Below are positions 7,342-16,862 of a stretch of 36,635 bases of DNA, piece after piece (within the stretch, counting starts at the first letter, position 1; every line of letters starts with the position of its first letter). The translations under genes and the position numbers were made by a program. The notes below the pieces were generated by a model that made no database searches, had not been told where the DNA came from, and saw only the letters and a program-made list of their open reading frames with translations. The stretch is taken from positions 1 through 36,635 of the forward strand of contig CAIYBN010000076.1 of the NCBI GenBank assembly GCA_903924465.1, written 5' to 3'. The DNA comes from an uncultured Myxococcales bacterium (GTDB taxonomy: Bacteria; Myxococcota_A; UBA9042).

Positions 7342-10300
7342 TCAACGCACGCAGCGAACCCAAATATCGCCATAGGTTTCAATATCCAGGCCGTCATACC
7401 CGGTCGAGAAGTCCACGGTCGAGTGCGCGATGAACTGTTTGCCAAACACCGATGTCCCGGACAAGAACCGCGCGCTCGCCGTGCCGGGAAAGGCCGTCGC
7501 GTCGATGGCGGGGTTCGCCAATTGCCAATCGACCAGAGCGAGCAGTTCGTCGCGGCTCGGAAGGCGCCAACCGGTGCCCGGCAGTCCTGCGGCATTGTTG
7601 CTGCATAGGGCTTGCGCTTGCGCCCACGTGAGGTTGCTGGCGGTCGTTGTGCGCTGCCAAGACAACCCGCTGGCGTGGTCGAAGGTGGTCTTGCCGTCGG
7701 CGCTGACGGCGAAGCGCGATCCCGCACCCGTGCCACCGGTGCTCCCGCCGCGTACGCAGCCGACCGGCATGAGCCACGCTTGATCGCCGTAGATCACTGA
7801 GCTGGATTGAAAATCAAAATCCCAAGCCTGCTGGCCGTCACCAGCGGTCGGCGTCGCGGACCACACGTAACCGTTTGTCTTCGGCCAGATAGACCAAGCC
7901 ACTGTGGTCTTCTGCGCAAAATGGCTCACGTCAGACAGCGTCAGGAACTCGCTCACGACCGGCAAGCGCCAATCCGTCAGGCCGCCGTAGCTCTTGGTCG
8001 TGCAGGCCGTCAGCGCATCGCTCCACTGCAAGACCGGAGTCGTGTCCTTCGCCCACTGGAAGCCGGTGCCGGAATCTTTGAGCGTCGCGCCATCATCGAC
8101 AAAGTCCGTCGGCGTCCGCATGTCCGGCATCGGCAGCCAGCTGTGCGTTTCGCTGACGCAAATGTTGCCGCCACCCGCGATACCGCGCGCGACGCATACA
8201 TACCCGTGGGTGCAAATGTCCTGTGAGCCAGGTGCCGTGCAGGGGCCTTTCAGGCGTTGCCAGAGGAAGCTGCAGTCGGCCGGGCAGGTGAGCGGTGTTT
8301 CTTCGCCGTCGCACACGCCGTTGCCGCACAGGGCGACGCAGTCGGCAGCACAAGTCGGGGTCGCCTCGCCGCAGTCGCAGACACCGTCGCCGCAAATGCC
8401 GTTCGTGTGTACGCAGCCGGAACCGGGCAAGCAGCCGTCCTGTGTGCATGCGTCGCCGTCCGCGCAGGAAAGCGCAGGACCGGACACGCACGTGCCGTTG
8501 ACGCACGTGTCGCTCGCGGTGCATGCGTTGCCGTCCGAGCAAGGCGGGTTGTCGGCCAACGCCACGTGGCTGCAGCCCTTCGTGATGTCGCAGCCGTCCG
8601 CCGTGCAGGGGTTGCCGTCGTCGCAGTTGTTCGAGTTGCCCAAGCACGCGCCGAACAGGCACATGTCGTCGTGCGTGCAAGCGTCGCCGTCGCTGCAGCC
8701 GAGGCCGTTGGGGCTGTTCGGCGCAATGCACGTGCCGGTCATCCAGTCGCAGGCGTACACGTGGCACTGCTCTTTCACGACCCCTGTGCAGGGATTTAGC
8801 GGTGGCGTTCCGCCCAGCGCGCAGACGTGAGCGGACCCGCAGGTGTGCTTGGCCTCGCACTGTTTGGCGTCAAACACTGCGCAGTCGACGGCCGTGAGGC
8901 ACGAGCAAGCCACTTGGCCGAATGCGACGATCGGGTTGCCGACGCAGACGCCGGCTTCGCAACGGTCCGACGTCGTGCAGGCGTCGCCGTCGTCGCATGG
9001 CGCGGTGTTGAACGGGTGAAGACAGCCGACGGTGGGCGCGCAGTAGTCCAGCGTGCACAGATCGGCGTCGACGCACGCGAGGCTACCGGTTTTGACACAC
9101 TTGCCCGCGCCGTTGCAGTGGTCGCCCAGCGTGCACACATTGCCGTCGTCGCATGCACTCGTGGCGGGGCTGAGCGCGAATGTGCACTGCCCGGAAGTTT
9201 CGTCGCACACGGACTTTTGGCAGGCGTTGTCGTACGCCGTGCTGCACTTGACCACCGTCTTCGGATCGACGACACACATCGCGTTGCTGCAGTGCCAGAT
9301 TCCGCCGCATTGGGAGTTCAACGCTGTGCAGTCGGCGTCGACGTCGCAACCGCACAAGCTGGTGTTGAACGTACCGTTGCCGCACGCGCCCGAGCCGCAG
9401 TGTTCCCCGCTGGTGCAGATGTCGCCGTCGTCGCAAAACGCCGCGTTGTTGACGTGCTTGCATCCGGCGCCGCTGCCTGTACTGGCCCCGGGCACGCAGC
9501 TGTCGTCGGTGCAGGGATTGCTGTCGTCGCAGTGGATGAGCGTCGACGCACAAGCGCCGTCCTTGCACAGATCCGGCCAGGTGCAGACATTGCCGTCGCT
9601 GCATGGGCTGCTCATGGCGAAGTTGACCAGCCCGCACTTTCCGCTCGTCGGGTCGCACACGTTGGACTTGCATGGTTCGCTCGACGGCGCGCAGGGCGCA
9701 GGCGCGGGGCCAAGGATGCAGAACTTGTTCACGCACAAGTGCTTGGCCGTGCACAGGTCCGCCGAGTCCTGAACCGCGCAGTCGGCGTCGCTGGCACAAT
9801 CGCACGCGTTGATCTGACCCACGAGGCAGCTTCCAGCCACGCAAAGATCGCCCACGGTGCAGCGATCACCGTCGCTGCAGAACGCCCCGGTAGGCCCAGG
9901 CTTGTGCTTGCAGGCCCCGGTCTGCGGTACGCATGTGTCGATGGTGCACGGATTGACGTCTTCGCACAGTTGAGGATTGCCGAGGCACTGGCCATTGTCG
10001 CAGACGTCGTCCGACGTGCAGAGGTTGCCGTCGTTGCACGGCACGCCGTTGGGCAGCAGTTTCTGTGGCACGCACAGTCCGATCTGGCTCAGCGGATCGA
10101 CGATGCACATCCACTTTGCCGTGCAGCCGTTGGACGGAACCGCGTCGCAGTCCGCATCGATAGCGCATTTCAGCGCCCCTCCGCTGCTGTCAGGCGCCGC
10201 ATCCGGCGCATCCGCACCCACACCCGCATCCGGATCCTGAACCGTGACATCGGCGTCTGCGGGCGATGTCGCATCGACACTCTCCACGGCGTCGAGCGGC

Positions 10301-10629
10301 GTTGCAGCATCGGAACCCGCGTCGAGATCCTCGACCGTGTCGACCGGCGCCACGGCATCGGGACTCGCATCGGTGTCAGTAGCGTCCGCATCGGCCGCCG
10401 TAACTTGTTCGTCGGCGCTTGCATCCGCCGAAGTCTCGATCCCGGCCACGTCGTTCGCCACATCGACGGCGTCAGAGACCTCCGCGACTTCCGCAGTTGC
10501 GTTCCCGTCCGTCGCGACGAACGCATCCGCATCGGAAGCCCCAACATCGGCCGCAAAGGGCGGGGAAACCGCCGCGTCCGGTGCGCATCCAACGACGAGC
10601 AACCACGCGACGACGGGCAAAATCCGCAT
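7342..10629 (-). CDS. Large cysteine-repeat lipoprotein with two DUF1566 domains (longer paralog)
   Basis: A 1095-aa lipoprotein (lipobox V-V-G-C, Cys15). A long Asp/Ala/Val-rich low-complexity linker (about 20-150) leads to at least 13 slime-mould-type units (pattern C-x-D-G-x-x-C-T), many as long/short pairs such as CNDGNLCTSDDVC then CEDVNPCTIDTC. Then come C-G-D-G-V-C and C-G-N-G-V-C units, and two DUF1566 (Lcl C-terminal) repeats with DWRLPVVSEF and GWRLPSRDEL motifs, ending in W-V-R-C-V-R. The ATG at 10629 has GGAGGT nearby; the frame runs open to 11805 but upstream sequence is not protein-like. The architecture matches the 509-aa neighbour, with the repeat region expanded about fourfold. 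A stalk-like surface adhesin is the natural reading; the ligand is unknown. Confidence 0.9.
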   Translation of the reverse strand: MRILPVVAWLLVVGCAPDAAVSPPFAADVGASDADAFVATDGNATAEVAEVSDAVDVANDVAGIETSADASADEQVTAADADATDTDASPDAVAPVDTVEDLDAGSDAATPLDAVESVDATSPADADVTVQDPDAGVGADAPDAAPDSSGGALKCAIDADCDAVPSNGCTAKWMCIVDPLSQIGLCVPQKLLPNGVPCNDGNLCTSDDVCDNGQCLGNPQLCEDVNPCTIDTCVPQTGACKHKPGPTGAFCSDGDRCTVGDLCVAGSCLVGQINACDCASDADCAVQDSADLCTAKHLCVNKFCILGPAPAPCAPSSEPCKSNVCDPTSGKCGLVNFAMSSPCSDGNVCTWPDLCKDGACASTLIHCDDSNPCTDDSCVPGASTGSGAGCKHVNNAAFCDDGDICTSGEHCGSGACGNGTFNTSLCGCDVDADCTALNSQCGGIWHCSNAMCVVDPKTVVKCSTAYDNACQKSVCDETSGQCTFALSPATSACDDGNVCTLGDHCNGAGKCVKTGSLACVDADLCTLDYCAPTVGCLHPFNTAPCDDGDACTTSDRCEAGVCVGNPIVAFGQVACSCLTAVDCAVFDAKQCEAKHTCGSAHVCALGGTPPLNPCTGVVKEQCHVYACDWMTGTCIAPNSPNGLGCSDGDACTHDDMCLFGACLGNSNNCDDGNPCTADGCDITKGCSHVALADNPPCSDGNACTASDTCVNGTCVSGPALSCADGDACTQDGCLPGSGCVHTNGICGDGVCDCGEATPTCAADCVALCGNGVCDGEETPLTCPADCSFLWQRLKGPCTAPGSQDICTHGYVCVARGIAGGGNICVSETHSWLPMPDMRTPTDFVDDGATLKDSGTGFQWAKDTTPVLQWSDALTACTTKSYGGLTDWRLPVVSEFLTLSDVSHFAQKTTVAWSIWPKTNGYVWSATPTAGDGQQAWDFDFQSSSVIYGDQAWLMPVGCVRGGSTGGTGAGSRFAVSADGKTTFDHASGLSWQRTTTASNLTWAQAQALCSNNAAGLPGTGWRLPSRDELLALVDWQLANPAIDATAFPGTASARFLSGTSVFGKQFIAHSTVDFSTGYDGLDIETYGDIWVRCVR
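8430..10045 (-). repeat. Coding array of about 13 cysteine-rich slime-mould-type repeats
   Basis: Within the 1095-aa lipoprotein, 12- and 13-residue cores with C-x-D-x-x-x-C-T-x(3-4)-C recur about 13 times. Thirteen-residue cores often alternate with twelve-residue cores in which N-P or a similar pair precedes C-T. The units resemble the Dictyostelium CTDC-type repeat known from slime-mould extracellular proteins. At DNA level the antisense text repeats forms of gcc-gtc-gtc-gca, so the array could recombine. Confidence 0.75.
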
Positions 10630-10913
10630 CTGAGAACCTCCACGCCGCACCATCGCGCGCTGAAGCTGCAAATGCAACCGGTGAATCACCGACGGGATCG
10701 TCTGCGCAGAACCTGCACTTGGATGACCCAAACGCTGCGCTGGCGACCCTGCAAAGAAGTCCATGTGGCGACGCAGGCTCTGTACTGGCCGACTGTCGTC
10801 TCGATGAGGTCCATGAAGTGCGCAGACAACGTCACCTTGTGTTGCGGGACATTGTCCGTTTCGCAATAGTTGTCCTTGGCCGGGTTGCAGCCTATCCAGA
10901 ACGCCCCGCCGGA

Positions 10914-11401
10914 ATGAGCACCATCTCTGCAGCCGCGTTACTCCTTTGGCCGCCGCTGTCGCTGCTTGTACAGACGTTGCCGTCGCTGGCCTTGACTCCG
11001 CCGACGTCCGGGGCAGCGACAGCCAAGGAACTGACACCAGCACCGAGGACACGGGCGCTGGCCCGGCGTACGAGTGGGTGGGCTGGTCGCTGGCGCCGCC
11101 AGTCATCACGGTGCAGTTTCCCAAGCCGCGCAACGTGGCCCTGGTGCGGCTCGGCCTGAACAACTTCCAGAGTGGCGACGTTGTGCAGCCACCGCGCATC
11201 GAACTGCGCTTTAGCCAGGACGGACAGCTCTGGACGACCGCGCAAATCTTCCAGATCGCCGACGGCACGGAAGCGGTGATTCCCGATGCCAAGCGCGGCG
11301 ACGTGACGTTGACGTTCCCCGTGCAAGACGCGAAGTACGTTGAGATTGCGTTTGTCACGCCCGGCAAGTGGACGTTCGTCGATGAATTGGCGTTTGATTG
11401 A
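10914..11401 (+). pseudogene. Frameshifted small lipoprotein with galactose-binding-like domain
   Basis: The ATG at 10914 starts a perfect signal-peptide beginning (MSTISAAALL), but its frame then runs into unrelated sequence. One base change near the T-run at 10944-10947 would join it to the frame 10946-11401, giving L-L-A-A-A-V-A-A-C-T, a textbook lipobox. That second frame continues with an Asp/Thr-rich linker and about 110 residues resembling a discoidin or galactose-binding fold: PPVITVQF, NVALVRLGLNNF, IELRFSQDGQLW, and the closing YVEIAFVTPGKWTFVDEL. The coding signal is strong on both sides of the break, so this is either a sequencing indel or a recent mutation. Divergent from the 1095-aa gene. 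The ligand would probably be a sugar, by fold only. Confidence 0.6.
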
Positions 11402-11499
11402 GCGGTTGCGGCGCTTTTCTCTCTCCGACCCCAAGCCGGTTTCAAGACTCCAGCGGCACTGGGCCATCGGCAGTGTCTGGTCTTTGGGGGACTGCAACC

Positions 11500-11745
11500 G
11501 AGACGTTCGACATCGAGATGACCGAGAACGCCGGCGCCTGGTGCACACAGCGCAAGTCGGTGCTGGCGCTGAAAGGAATTCGGATGGTGGCGTACAACCT
11601 CATGCAGGTGCTGAGGAAACGTCACGTCGGCGCGCACACGTGCGCGTGCCGGACACGCCCATGCAGCGGCGCGAGCTGCAGGAACTGGCGCACCATGTGT
11701 GGAAGCGCGTCGGACGAGCGCTGCTGGGACCGCCCGGCCGAGTGA
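11500..11745 (+). pseudogene. Decayed C-terminal fragment of a DDE transposase
   Basis: From 11500 the frame reads ENAGAWCTQRKSVLALKGI then RMVAYNLMQVLRKRHV, the style of the last helices of IS4-like DDE transposases. After about 11625 the similarity moves to another frame: PMQRRELQELAHHVWKRVG then RALLGPP. So the remnant has at least one frameshift and lacks its 5' part. No terminal repeats are obvious. It lies between the envelope block and the radical SAM island and may mark an old insertion border. The exact family is uncertain. Confidence 0.6.
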
Positions 11746-12008
11746 TAAGTCTTTGTTTTCAGACCGCAACCAACCGGGCTGAAGGATGGCATGGCCGAAC
11801 AGCAACTTGCCCCGATCGGCACTTCAATGGCGAGGCGTGTCTGGCCATTGATGGATGATTGTTGGATCTGCTGGGGCGCGTGGCGGAAGGTGATGGTCTT
11901 GGGGACAAGTGGTCAGGGCTACCCGGACTGAGTTAGCCCTAGACAACTTGAACTGCACGGCGTACGATCCTCCTAGGAGTGTGTTTTGCATGGCAAAGGG
12001 AGGAAATC

Positions 12009-13598
12009 TTGAAGATCTTGCTGATAAATCCGATCATTGAGGGCGAACCGGAGGCGTTTCATATTGGCCTCACCACCATCGGCAGCTACATTCAAGCGCA
12101 TAGTAGTCATCGCGCGGCAATTCTCGATTTTGCATTTCATCGGTTGAACTGGCAGCAGAAGCTATTGTCTCAAATCGAGACGTTTCAGCCGGATATGATC
12201 GGCATGTATATCTCGACGCCTTTTTTTCCATCCGCCCGACGTGTTGCACGCGAAATCAAGCGTATTCGTCCGGACCTGCCCATTCTCGCTGGCGGTCATC
12301 ATGCGTCGCTCGCGCCGGACGAAGTGATGTCCGACACCGACTTCGATTTGTTGATTATCGGCGAAGGCGAAGTGGCTACGCTGCGCTTGCTCGATGTGAT
12401 GACGGCCGGCGAGTCGCTCGATCAAGTGCCCGGTATCTGGTGGCGCAAAGATGGCGAGATCCGTCAAGTACCCAAAGGCGCATTGTTGCCAGCGGCCGAG
12501 ATTCCCATGCTGGATTGGAATCTCTACGATGCCGAGACGCTGGAGAAGACCTTTTACTTCTGGGGCTTACTGCCCGTCATGGGCAGCCGCGGTTGTCCGT
12601 ACAAATGCTCGTTCTGCGCCATCCCAAATGTTCAAGCTCTCTACAAGGGTGAGAATTTTCTACGATTTCGCGACCCCATCTGCGTCGTAGATGAGATTGA
12701 ACATCACTACAAACAATTTCATCATCTCGGGTTGCGTCTGGTCTATTTTTATGACTTGAATTTCCTGGTTCGCGGCGAATGGCTCAAGCGGTTCGTCGAT
12801 GAATACAAAAAGCGCGGCTTGAATCGCGTGTTACCGTGGTCAGCCTACACCCGTGCCGACCACATTCGCCGGATTGACATGTCGTGGTTGGAGGATAGCG
12901 GCTGCGTTGCACTGCGTGTTGGTATCGAGGCTGCGAACGAATTTCAGCGCAACGACGTCTATGAGAAAGAGTTGCCGCAAGCTGAGTTACTCACCGCTTT
13001 GGCGGCTATCAAGAAGAGCAAGATCGCCATCATCGGCTACTTTCTCGTAGGAGGACCGGGCGAGCGTCCGGAATATCTGATGGATTCACTGGAACTTTCC
13101 TATGACTATGGCATTGAGTATCCGACCTTCTTCTTGTTCAAGCCACTTGCGGGTACGGACATTATCGATCGAGCTGCGGAGATGGGGTCGACGATCGACA
13201 AGGCGAGCATGGAACAGTCGGCGGATTTCCTGCGCGGCGTGAACATGACACATAAGCATGTCACAACGTGGCAGTTGCTGTCCTTTCAAACACTGACGCA
13301 GGTACTTTTCGGTGCCCGCATTATTTGGCACCAGTTCCGCCGCGAAGGTCTGATGTACATGCCACGCATGCTCAAGTATTTCTGGCGGGCGCGGCGTGAA
13401 GGCTTCGGTCTGTTTGAATCTGGAGTCTATTTCGTATTCTACGGCTACGATCATTTGACCGCTGCGCCACGTTTTCCAATCCCGGAGAGACGTTCGCTGT
13501 TCGCGCGCGCGCTTTTCCGGTTGCTACGCGGGATCTACCGCTCGCGCACTGACACAGCGCCGAGTCACGGGGAGCAGGCGGGGGAAACGGCGAATTAG
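12009..13598 (+). CDS. Cobalamin-binding radical SAM protein
   Basis: A 529-aa enzyme of the B12-binding radical SAM superfamily. The N terminus (KILLINP, then AGGHHASLAPDEV near 94-106, and IGEGE near 117-121) is the Rossmann-like cobalamin domain. The radical SAM core follows, with C-P-Y-K-C-S-F-C at Cys196, 200 and 203 for the 4Fe-4S cluster, and later GIEAANE and YFLVGGPGE motifs. The C terminus is basic. I choose TTG 12009 because GGGAGGA lies four bases upstream and the protein then starts with the family's usual K-I-L-L-I-N-P; GTG 11979 is the longer alternative. Such enzymes do radical methylations, ring contractions or C-C bond formation, but the substrate cannot be told. Base composition is visibly less GC-rich than in the flanking genes, which suggests transfer. 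It converges on the operon at 13652-19164. Confidence 0.85.
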   Translation: MKILLINPIIEGEPEAFHIGLTTIGSYIQAHSSHRAAILDFAFHRLNWQQKLLSQIETFQPDMIGMYISTPFFPSARRVAREIKRIRPDLPILAGGHHASLAPDEVMSDTDFDLLIIGEGEVATLRLLDVMTAGESLDQVPGIWWRKDGEIRQVPKGALLPAAEIPMLDWNLYDAETLEKTFYFWGLLPVMGSRGCPYKCSFCAIPNVQALYKGENFLRFRDPICVVDEIEHHYKQFHHLGLRLVYFYDLNFLVRGEWLKRFVDEYKKRGLNRVLPWSAYTRADHIRRIDMSWLEDSGCVALRVGIEAANEFQRNDVYEKELPQAELLTALAAIKKSKIAIIGYFLVGGPGERPEYLMDSLELSYDYGIEYPTFFLFKPLAGTDIIDRAAEMGSTIDKASMEQSADFLRGVNMTHKHVTTWQLLSFQTLTQVLFGARIIWHQFRREGLMYMPRMLKYFWRARREGFGLFESGVYFVFYGYDHLTAAPRFPIPERRSLFARALFRLLRGIYRSRTDTAPSHGEQAGETAN

Positions 13599-13651
13599 GC
13601 TCGGCTGCCCATGCTGCCTTGTGCCGATCGGGTCTTCCAAGAAATGCAGGG

Positions 13652-15349
13652 TCAGCGCGCCAGCGCGATTGGCCACTGAACGGTTGCCCAGGTGAGGAGC
13701 ACCGGGCCAGTGGCCTCCGCCCGGAATTGCCGTAGCTGACTGATGCGGCCGCCATTGCGGGCCACAGCTTGCTCGAAACGGCCGGCCAGCCACTCTCGGT
13801 GCTTCAAGGGGCTGACATCAAAATCACAGGCGGCCGGTTGCAGGACAAAGTCACTGCGTCCAGAGCTGTCAGTCTTTCGGGCCAATGCAAGCACACGATC
13901 CCACCCCAGATCGTAACCGAACATCGTCTCGCCCGTCTGGCGCACAGCAAGGCGAATCAAGTCGAAGGCATGGTGCGGTCGGACTTGCCCGGTTGTGGTC
14001 ACCTCCAACTCACCCACGGCGTTGAAGGTGCTTGTCCACGGTCGCAAAATGTTGGCTTGGATGAGTGCGGTCGCGAGATCTTCGTGCACAGAGCGGGACA
14101 TCAGGTCGAATTGGGGGTGCGCAACTGCCCTGTGAAGTATCCGCGTTTGCGCAATTCCGTTGCCGCAAAGCAGGACAAGGATGCTGACCATGATGCCGCG
14201 CCGCAACGCGACGAACTTCCCAGCGGACCAAAGTTGCACGAGAACGAGGGCCACGGCCACGGGCAGCCATAAGGCCAACAGGTTGTACAGGGACATTCCG
14301 CGGTAGTAGACCGTCAAATAGGCGACGAGTGTAGCCCCAAGCGCCAAGCCGTACGCGCGCTGCGGTCGGGAGGTAGTGCGACGTATGGCAAGACCAAAAC
14401 TTGCGATGACTGCGACCAGTATGACGAGTCCAGAGATCCTGGCGACGAGGCCGGGGTGCAACGGTTGGCCAGTCGTCGCCGCGTGGACGTAGTCGCCCAA
14501 TCCGCCGAAAGAATCAAGAAAATGCCAAAAGAACCAAGCAAGACGTTGCGGGTCAAGAAGCTCTCGGAGGTCCGGAAGTCCGGTGACCCTTACGTCGAAT
14601 GCAGCGTGGTTGCCGTGAAGTGTCCACAAAACCTGCGGTAGCATCGGCGGCACTGCCGCCCCGGCCAGGAGCGCGTAGTCCAACCGCTTCATATGTGAAG
14701 TCAAGCGAAAGACCAGCGCCGCCAGACACATGCCGCCCAATGTGAGCACCGCAGTGGTCTTTGCAGCAACCGCCAAGCCGGCGCATGCACCCGCGACAAT
14801 CAGCCAGCGCCGATGTCCGGTCTTGGCATGGCGCACAAGAGCCAGAACTGCGAACAGCGGCATGGACCATGTCCAGCGTTCGTCAGGGCGAACCCACTGA
14901 TACATGAAGAGGAAATGTGTGGATGTCGCCATCAAGAGCACGGCCAGCCACCCGGCGAGTGGCGAGCCAAGTTCCCGGCAGAGTTGCAGGACGCCAGCAA
15001 ACACGGCCACACCGCCGGCAACGGATAGGGCGCGCGCCCAACCAAGGCCACCGATTTGCGCCGCCCAGCGATACGGCGCAAATGCAATCGCGCCAATATG
15101 GCCATCCACCATCACCGGAGTGAAATGACCATCCGCCGCCAGCAGGCCACCGACCGGTTGATATCGCTCCGTGACTAAGCTGCCGCCCGCAAACGGAACG
15201 TCCACGCGTCCTTCGGTGCCGGTCCAATCCGGCAGAACCGTGACGAGCCCCGCGGCCTCTTCGACGAAGCCGGCCATGCCCGATGCCAGTGGTACGACTG
15301 CTTCAAGCCATACGCCGACCAGCAGAACAAACAGAAGAAATCGCAACAA
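13652..15349 (-). CDS. GT39/ArnT-like polytopic membrane glycosyltransferase
   Basis: A 565-aa integral membrane protein with about ten hydrophobic segments, starting with LRFLLFVLLVGVWLEAVV. The first loop carries an acidic, Gly-rich stretch, then TM helices such as LALVRHA...WLIVAGACAGLAVA and YGLALGATLVAYLTVYYRG. The soluble tail after about 400 ends in LTWATVQWPIALAR. The plan fits the GT-C fold of dolichyl- or polyprenyl-phosphate sugar transferases (protein mannosyltransferase and ArnT types), which act on lipid-linked sugars at the outer face of the inner membrane. The start is TTG at 15349, with GAGGT overlapping the stop region of the upstream gene and only 7 bp between them. It is the last gene of the coupled island operon. 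Donor and acceptor are unknown. Confidence 0.75.
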   Translation of the reverse strand: MLRFLLFVLLVGVWLEAVVPLASGMAGFVEEAAGLVTVLPDWTGTEGRVDVPFAGGSLVTERYQPVGGLLAADGHFTPVMVDGHIGAIAFAPYRWAAQIGGLGWARALSVAGGVAVFAGVLQLCRELGSPLAGWLAVLLMATSTHFLFMYQWVRPDERWTWSMPLFAVLALVRHAKTGHRRWLIVAGACAGLAVAAKTTAVLTLGGMCLAALVFRLTSHMKRLDYALLAGAAVPPMLPQVLWTLHGNHAAFDVRVTGLPDLRELLDPQRLAWFFWHFLDSFGGLGDYVHAATTGQPLHPGLVARISGLVILVAVIASFGLAIRRTTSRPQRAYGLALGATLVAYLTVYYRGMSLYNLLALWLPVAVALVLVQLWSAGKFVALRRGIMVSILVLLCGNGIAQTRILHRAVAHPQFDLMSRSVHEDLATALIQANILRPWTSTFNAVGELEVTTTGQVRPHHAFDLIRLAVRQTGETMFGYDLGWDRVLALARKTDSSGRSDFVLQPAACDFDVSPLKHREWLAGRFEQAVARNGGRISQLRQFRAEATGPVLLTWATVQWPIALAR

Positions 15350-15356
15350 GCGGACC

Positions 15357-16862
15357 TCACTTCAGCCGGGCCTGGAGATGCCGACCGATGTGGCGAAGGT
15401 AGTGCTCACCATAGACGCGATGGTCGGGATTGGCAGTCGCAATCGCGTGGCTGATGTCCGCCACGCGCGCCACGCCTTTGAGCAATGTTGTCGGGAGCTT
15501 TTCCAGCCATTTGGGCTGAACTTTGTCGCGCCAAGCGGCCGGCAGCATCGGCATCATTTGAAATAACGCCTCATAGCTGGCGAGTCGGTGCGTGTCGGCC
15601 TGCGCGACACCGCCGAATTGGTGGAATGCCTCCAATTCGCCATTGTTGATCCGGTCCACGTCCGCCGGCGTCAAATCGCCGCGCTTCAGAGCTTCCTGAG
15701 TGATTTCCACGCCCGGATAGTAGGTCATCCAATAGGTCCCGATGCGTTCAGGCGTATGCTTGGCGTAGAATAGCCGCGCGGCATCCTGGGCCTCAACCGC
15801 TTCGCCGGACGAGCCGAAAATATGGTCGCCTTTCACACCAATCCCGGCGCGCTGGAACGCATCGATCGTCCAGGCTGTGTCGCCGGTCTTCTCATAGCGC
15901 TTCATGGTCTTGTACTTGTACTGCTCATCCACGGATTGAATGCCGATTTGCACCCAAGTGCAGCCAGCGTCTGCCATCCAATTGATGATATCCTGGTCCA
16001 CATACTTGACGTGTGAGAGACACGTCCATGGCAACTTGATCTCGCGTTTGTAACGCTCCAGAAATGCATGAATCCACGCTTTGTCGATGGTGAAGATGTC
16101 GTCCTCAAAATCAATGAAACGGATGCCCCAGCGTTTCTTGGCGCCCAACAACTCCGCCATCACGTTGTCGACTGACCGCTGCCGGACGTACTTGCCACCG
16201 CGTACGCCATCGGTGGAAGGCAATCTCGCCCAGAAGTTGTTGAAACAGAAGGTGCATTGATAAGCGCAACCGCGACCGGTCATGGTCATGTAGAAATCGC
16301 GGATTGCGAAGTGGTCTTCATACAGTCGCTTGTCCGGAAAGGGCAGACTGTCCAGATCCTGTTGAAACGGCGCGGTGGGTCCACGGACGATGGTGCCGTC
16401 CGCGCACTTGCTGCGGATATTGACAACCGGCCGATCGGGCTCTCCCTCTGCAAGCGCTCGTAACCAATCTGGAAATGCCTGATCCCCCTCGCCAACACAG
16501 ACCGCGTCAACAGCGGATTCGGCGAGGACGATGTCCGGTACGGCAGAAGGATGCACACCACCAAAGATGACCTGTGCGCCCGTACGCGCCCGCACTGCGC
16601 CTGCGACTTTGAGCCCCCACCGGTACGTATTCGTCAACACTGACATCGCAATGACGTCGGGCTGTAGCGAGACTGCGCGGTCGATGACGGCCGCATCCTC
16701 GTTGAAAAACCGCGCGAGCGCGGGGATAGCCAAGTGGTATCGGTCGTCAAACAGTCCGGGCGTAAATGCGAGGTGCACCTCATGACCGTGGCGTTCGAGA
16801 ATCCCCGCGAGGATTTCCACGCCCATTTGTTCTGCGCCGATTCCGATGAAGACGACTCTCAT
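15357..16862 (-). CDS. Cobalamin-binding radical SAM protein (operon member)
   Basis: A 501-aa B12-binding radical SAM protein. The Rossmann-type N domain opens with RVVFIGIGAEQMGVEIL and has IFGGVHPSAVPD (99-110) and VGEGD (123-127), as in cobalamin-binding members. The radical SAM core has G-C-A-Y-Q-C-T-F-C with Cys199, 203 and 206, and later FEDDIFT and IGIQSVDE motifs. The ATG at 16862 overlaps the TGA of the upstream aminotransferase gene as ATGA, so translation is coupled. The frame is open to 17003 inside that gene, but the upstream residues are not family-like. It is only distantly like the convergent protein at 12009, so two different B12-radical steps are likely. Substrate unknown; a lipid, sugar or peptide would all be possible. 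Confidence 0.88.
   Translation of the reverse strand: MRVVFIGIGAEQMGVEILAGILERHGHEVHLAFTPGLFDDRYHLAIPALARFFNEDAAVIDRAVSLQPDVIAMSVLTNTYRWGLKVAGAVRARTGAQVIFGGVHPSAVPDIVLAESAVDAVCVGEGDQAFPDWLRALAEGEPDRPVVNIRSKCADGTIVRGPTAPFQQDLDSLPFPDKRLYEDHFAIRDFYMTMTGRGCAYQCTFCFNNFWARLPSTDGVRGGKYVRQRSVDNVMAELLGAKKRWGIRFIDFEDDIFTIDKAWIHAFLERYKREIKLPWTCLSHVKYVDQDIINWMADAGCTWVQIGIQSVDEQYKYKTMKRYEKTGDTAWTIDAFQRAGIGVKGDHIFGSSGEAVEAQDAARLFYAKHTPERIGTYWMTYYPGVEITQEALKRGDLTPADVDRINNGELEAFHQFGGVAQADTHRLASYEALFQMMPMLPAAWRDKVQPKWLEKLPTTLLKGVARVADISHAIATANPDHRVYGEHYLRHIGRHLQARLK

Noticed and set aside
8827..10869. 680-aa open frame on plus, antisense to the 1095-aa lipoprotein
   Set aside because: It is a shadow of the GC-rich, repeat-biased minus-strand gene, which has the lipobox, ribosome site and domain evidence.
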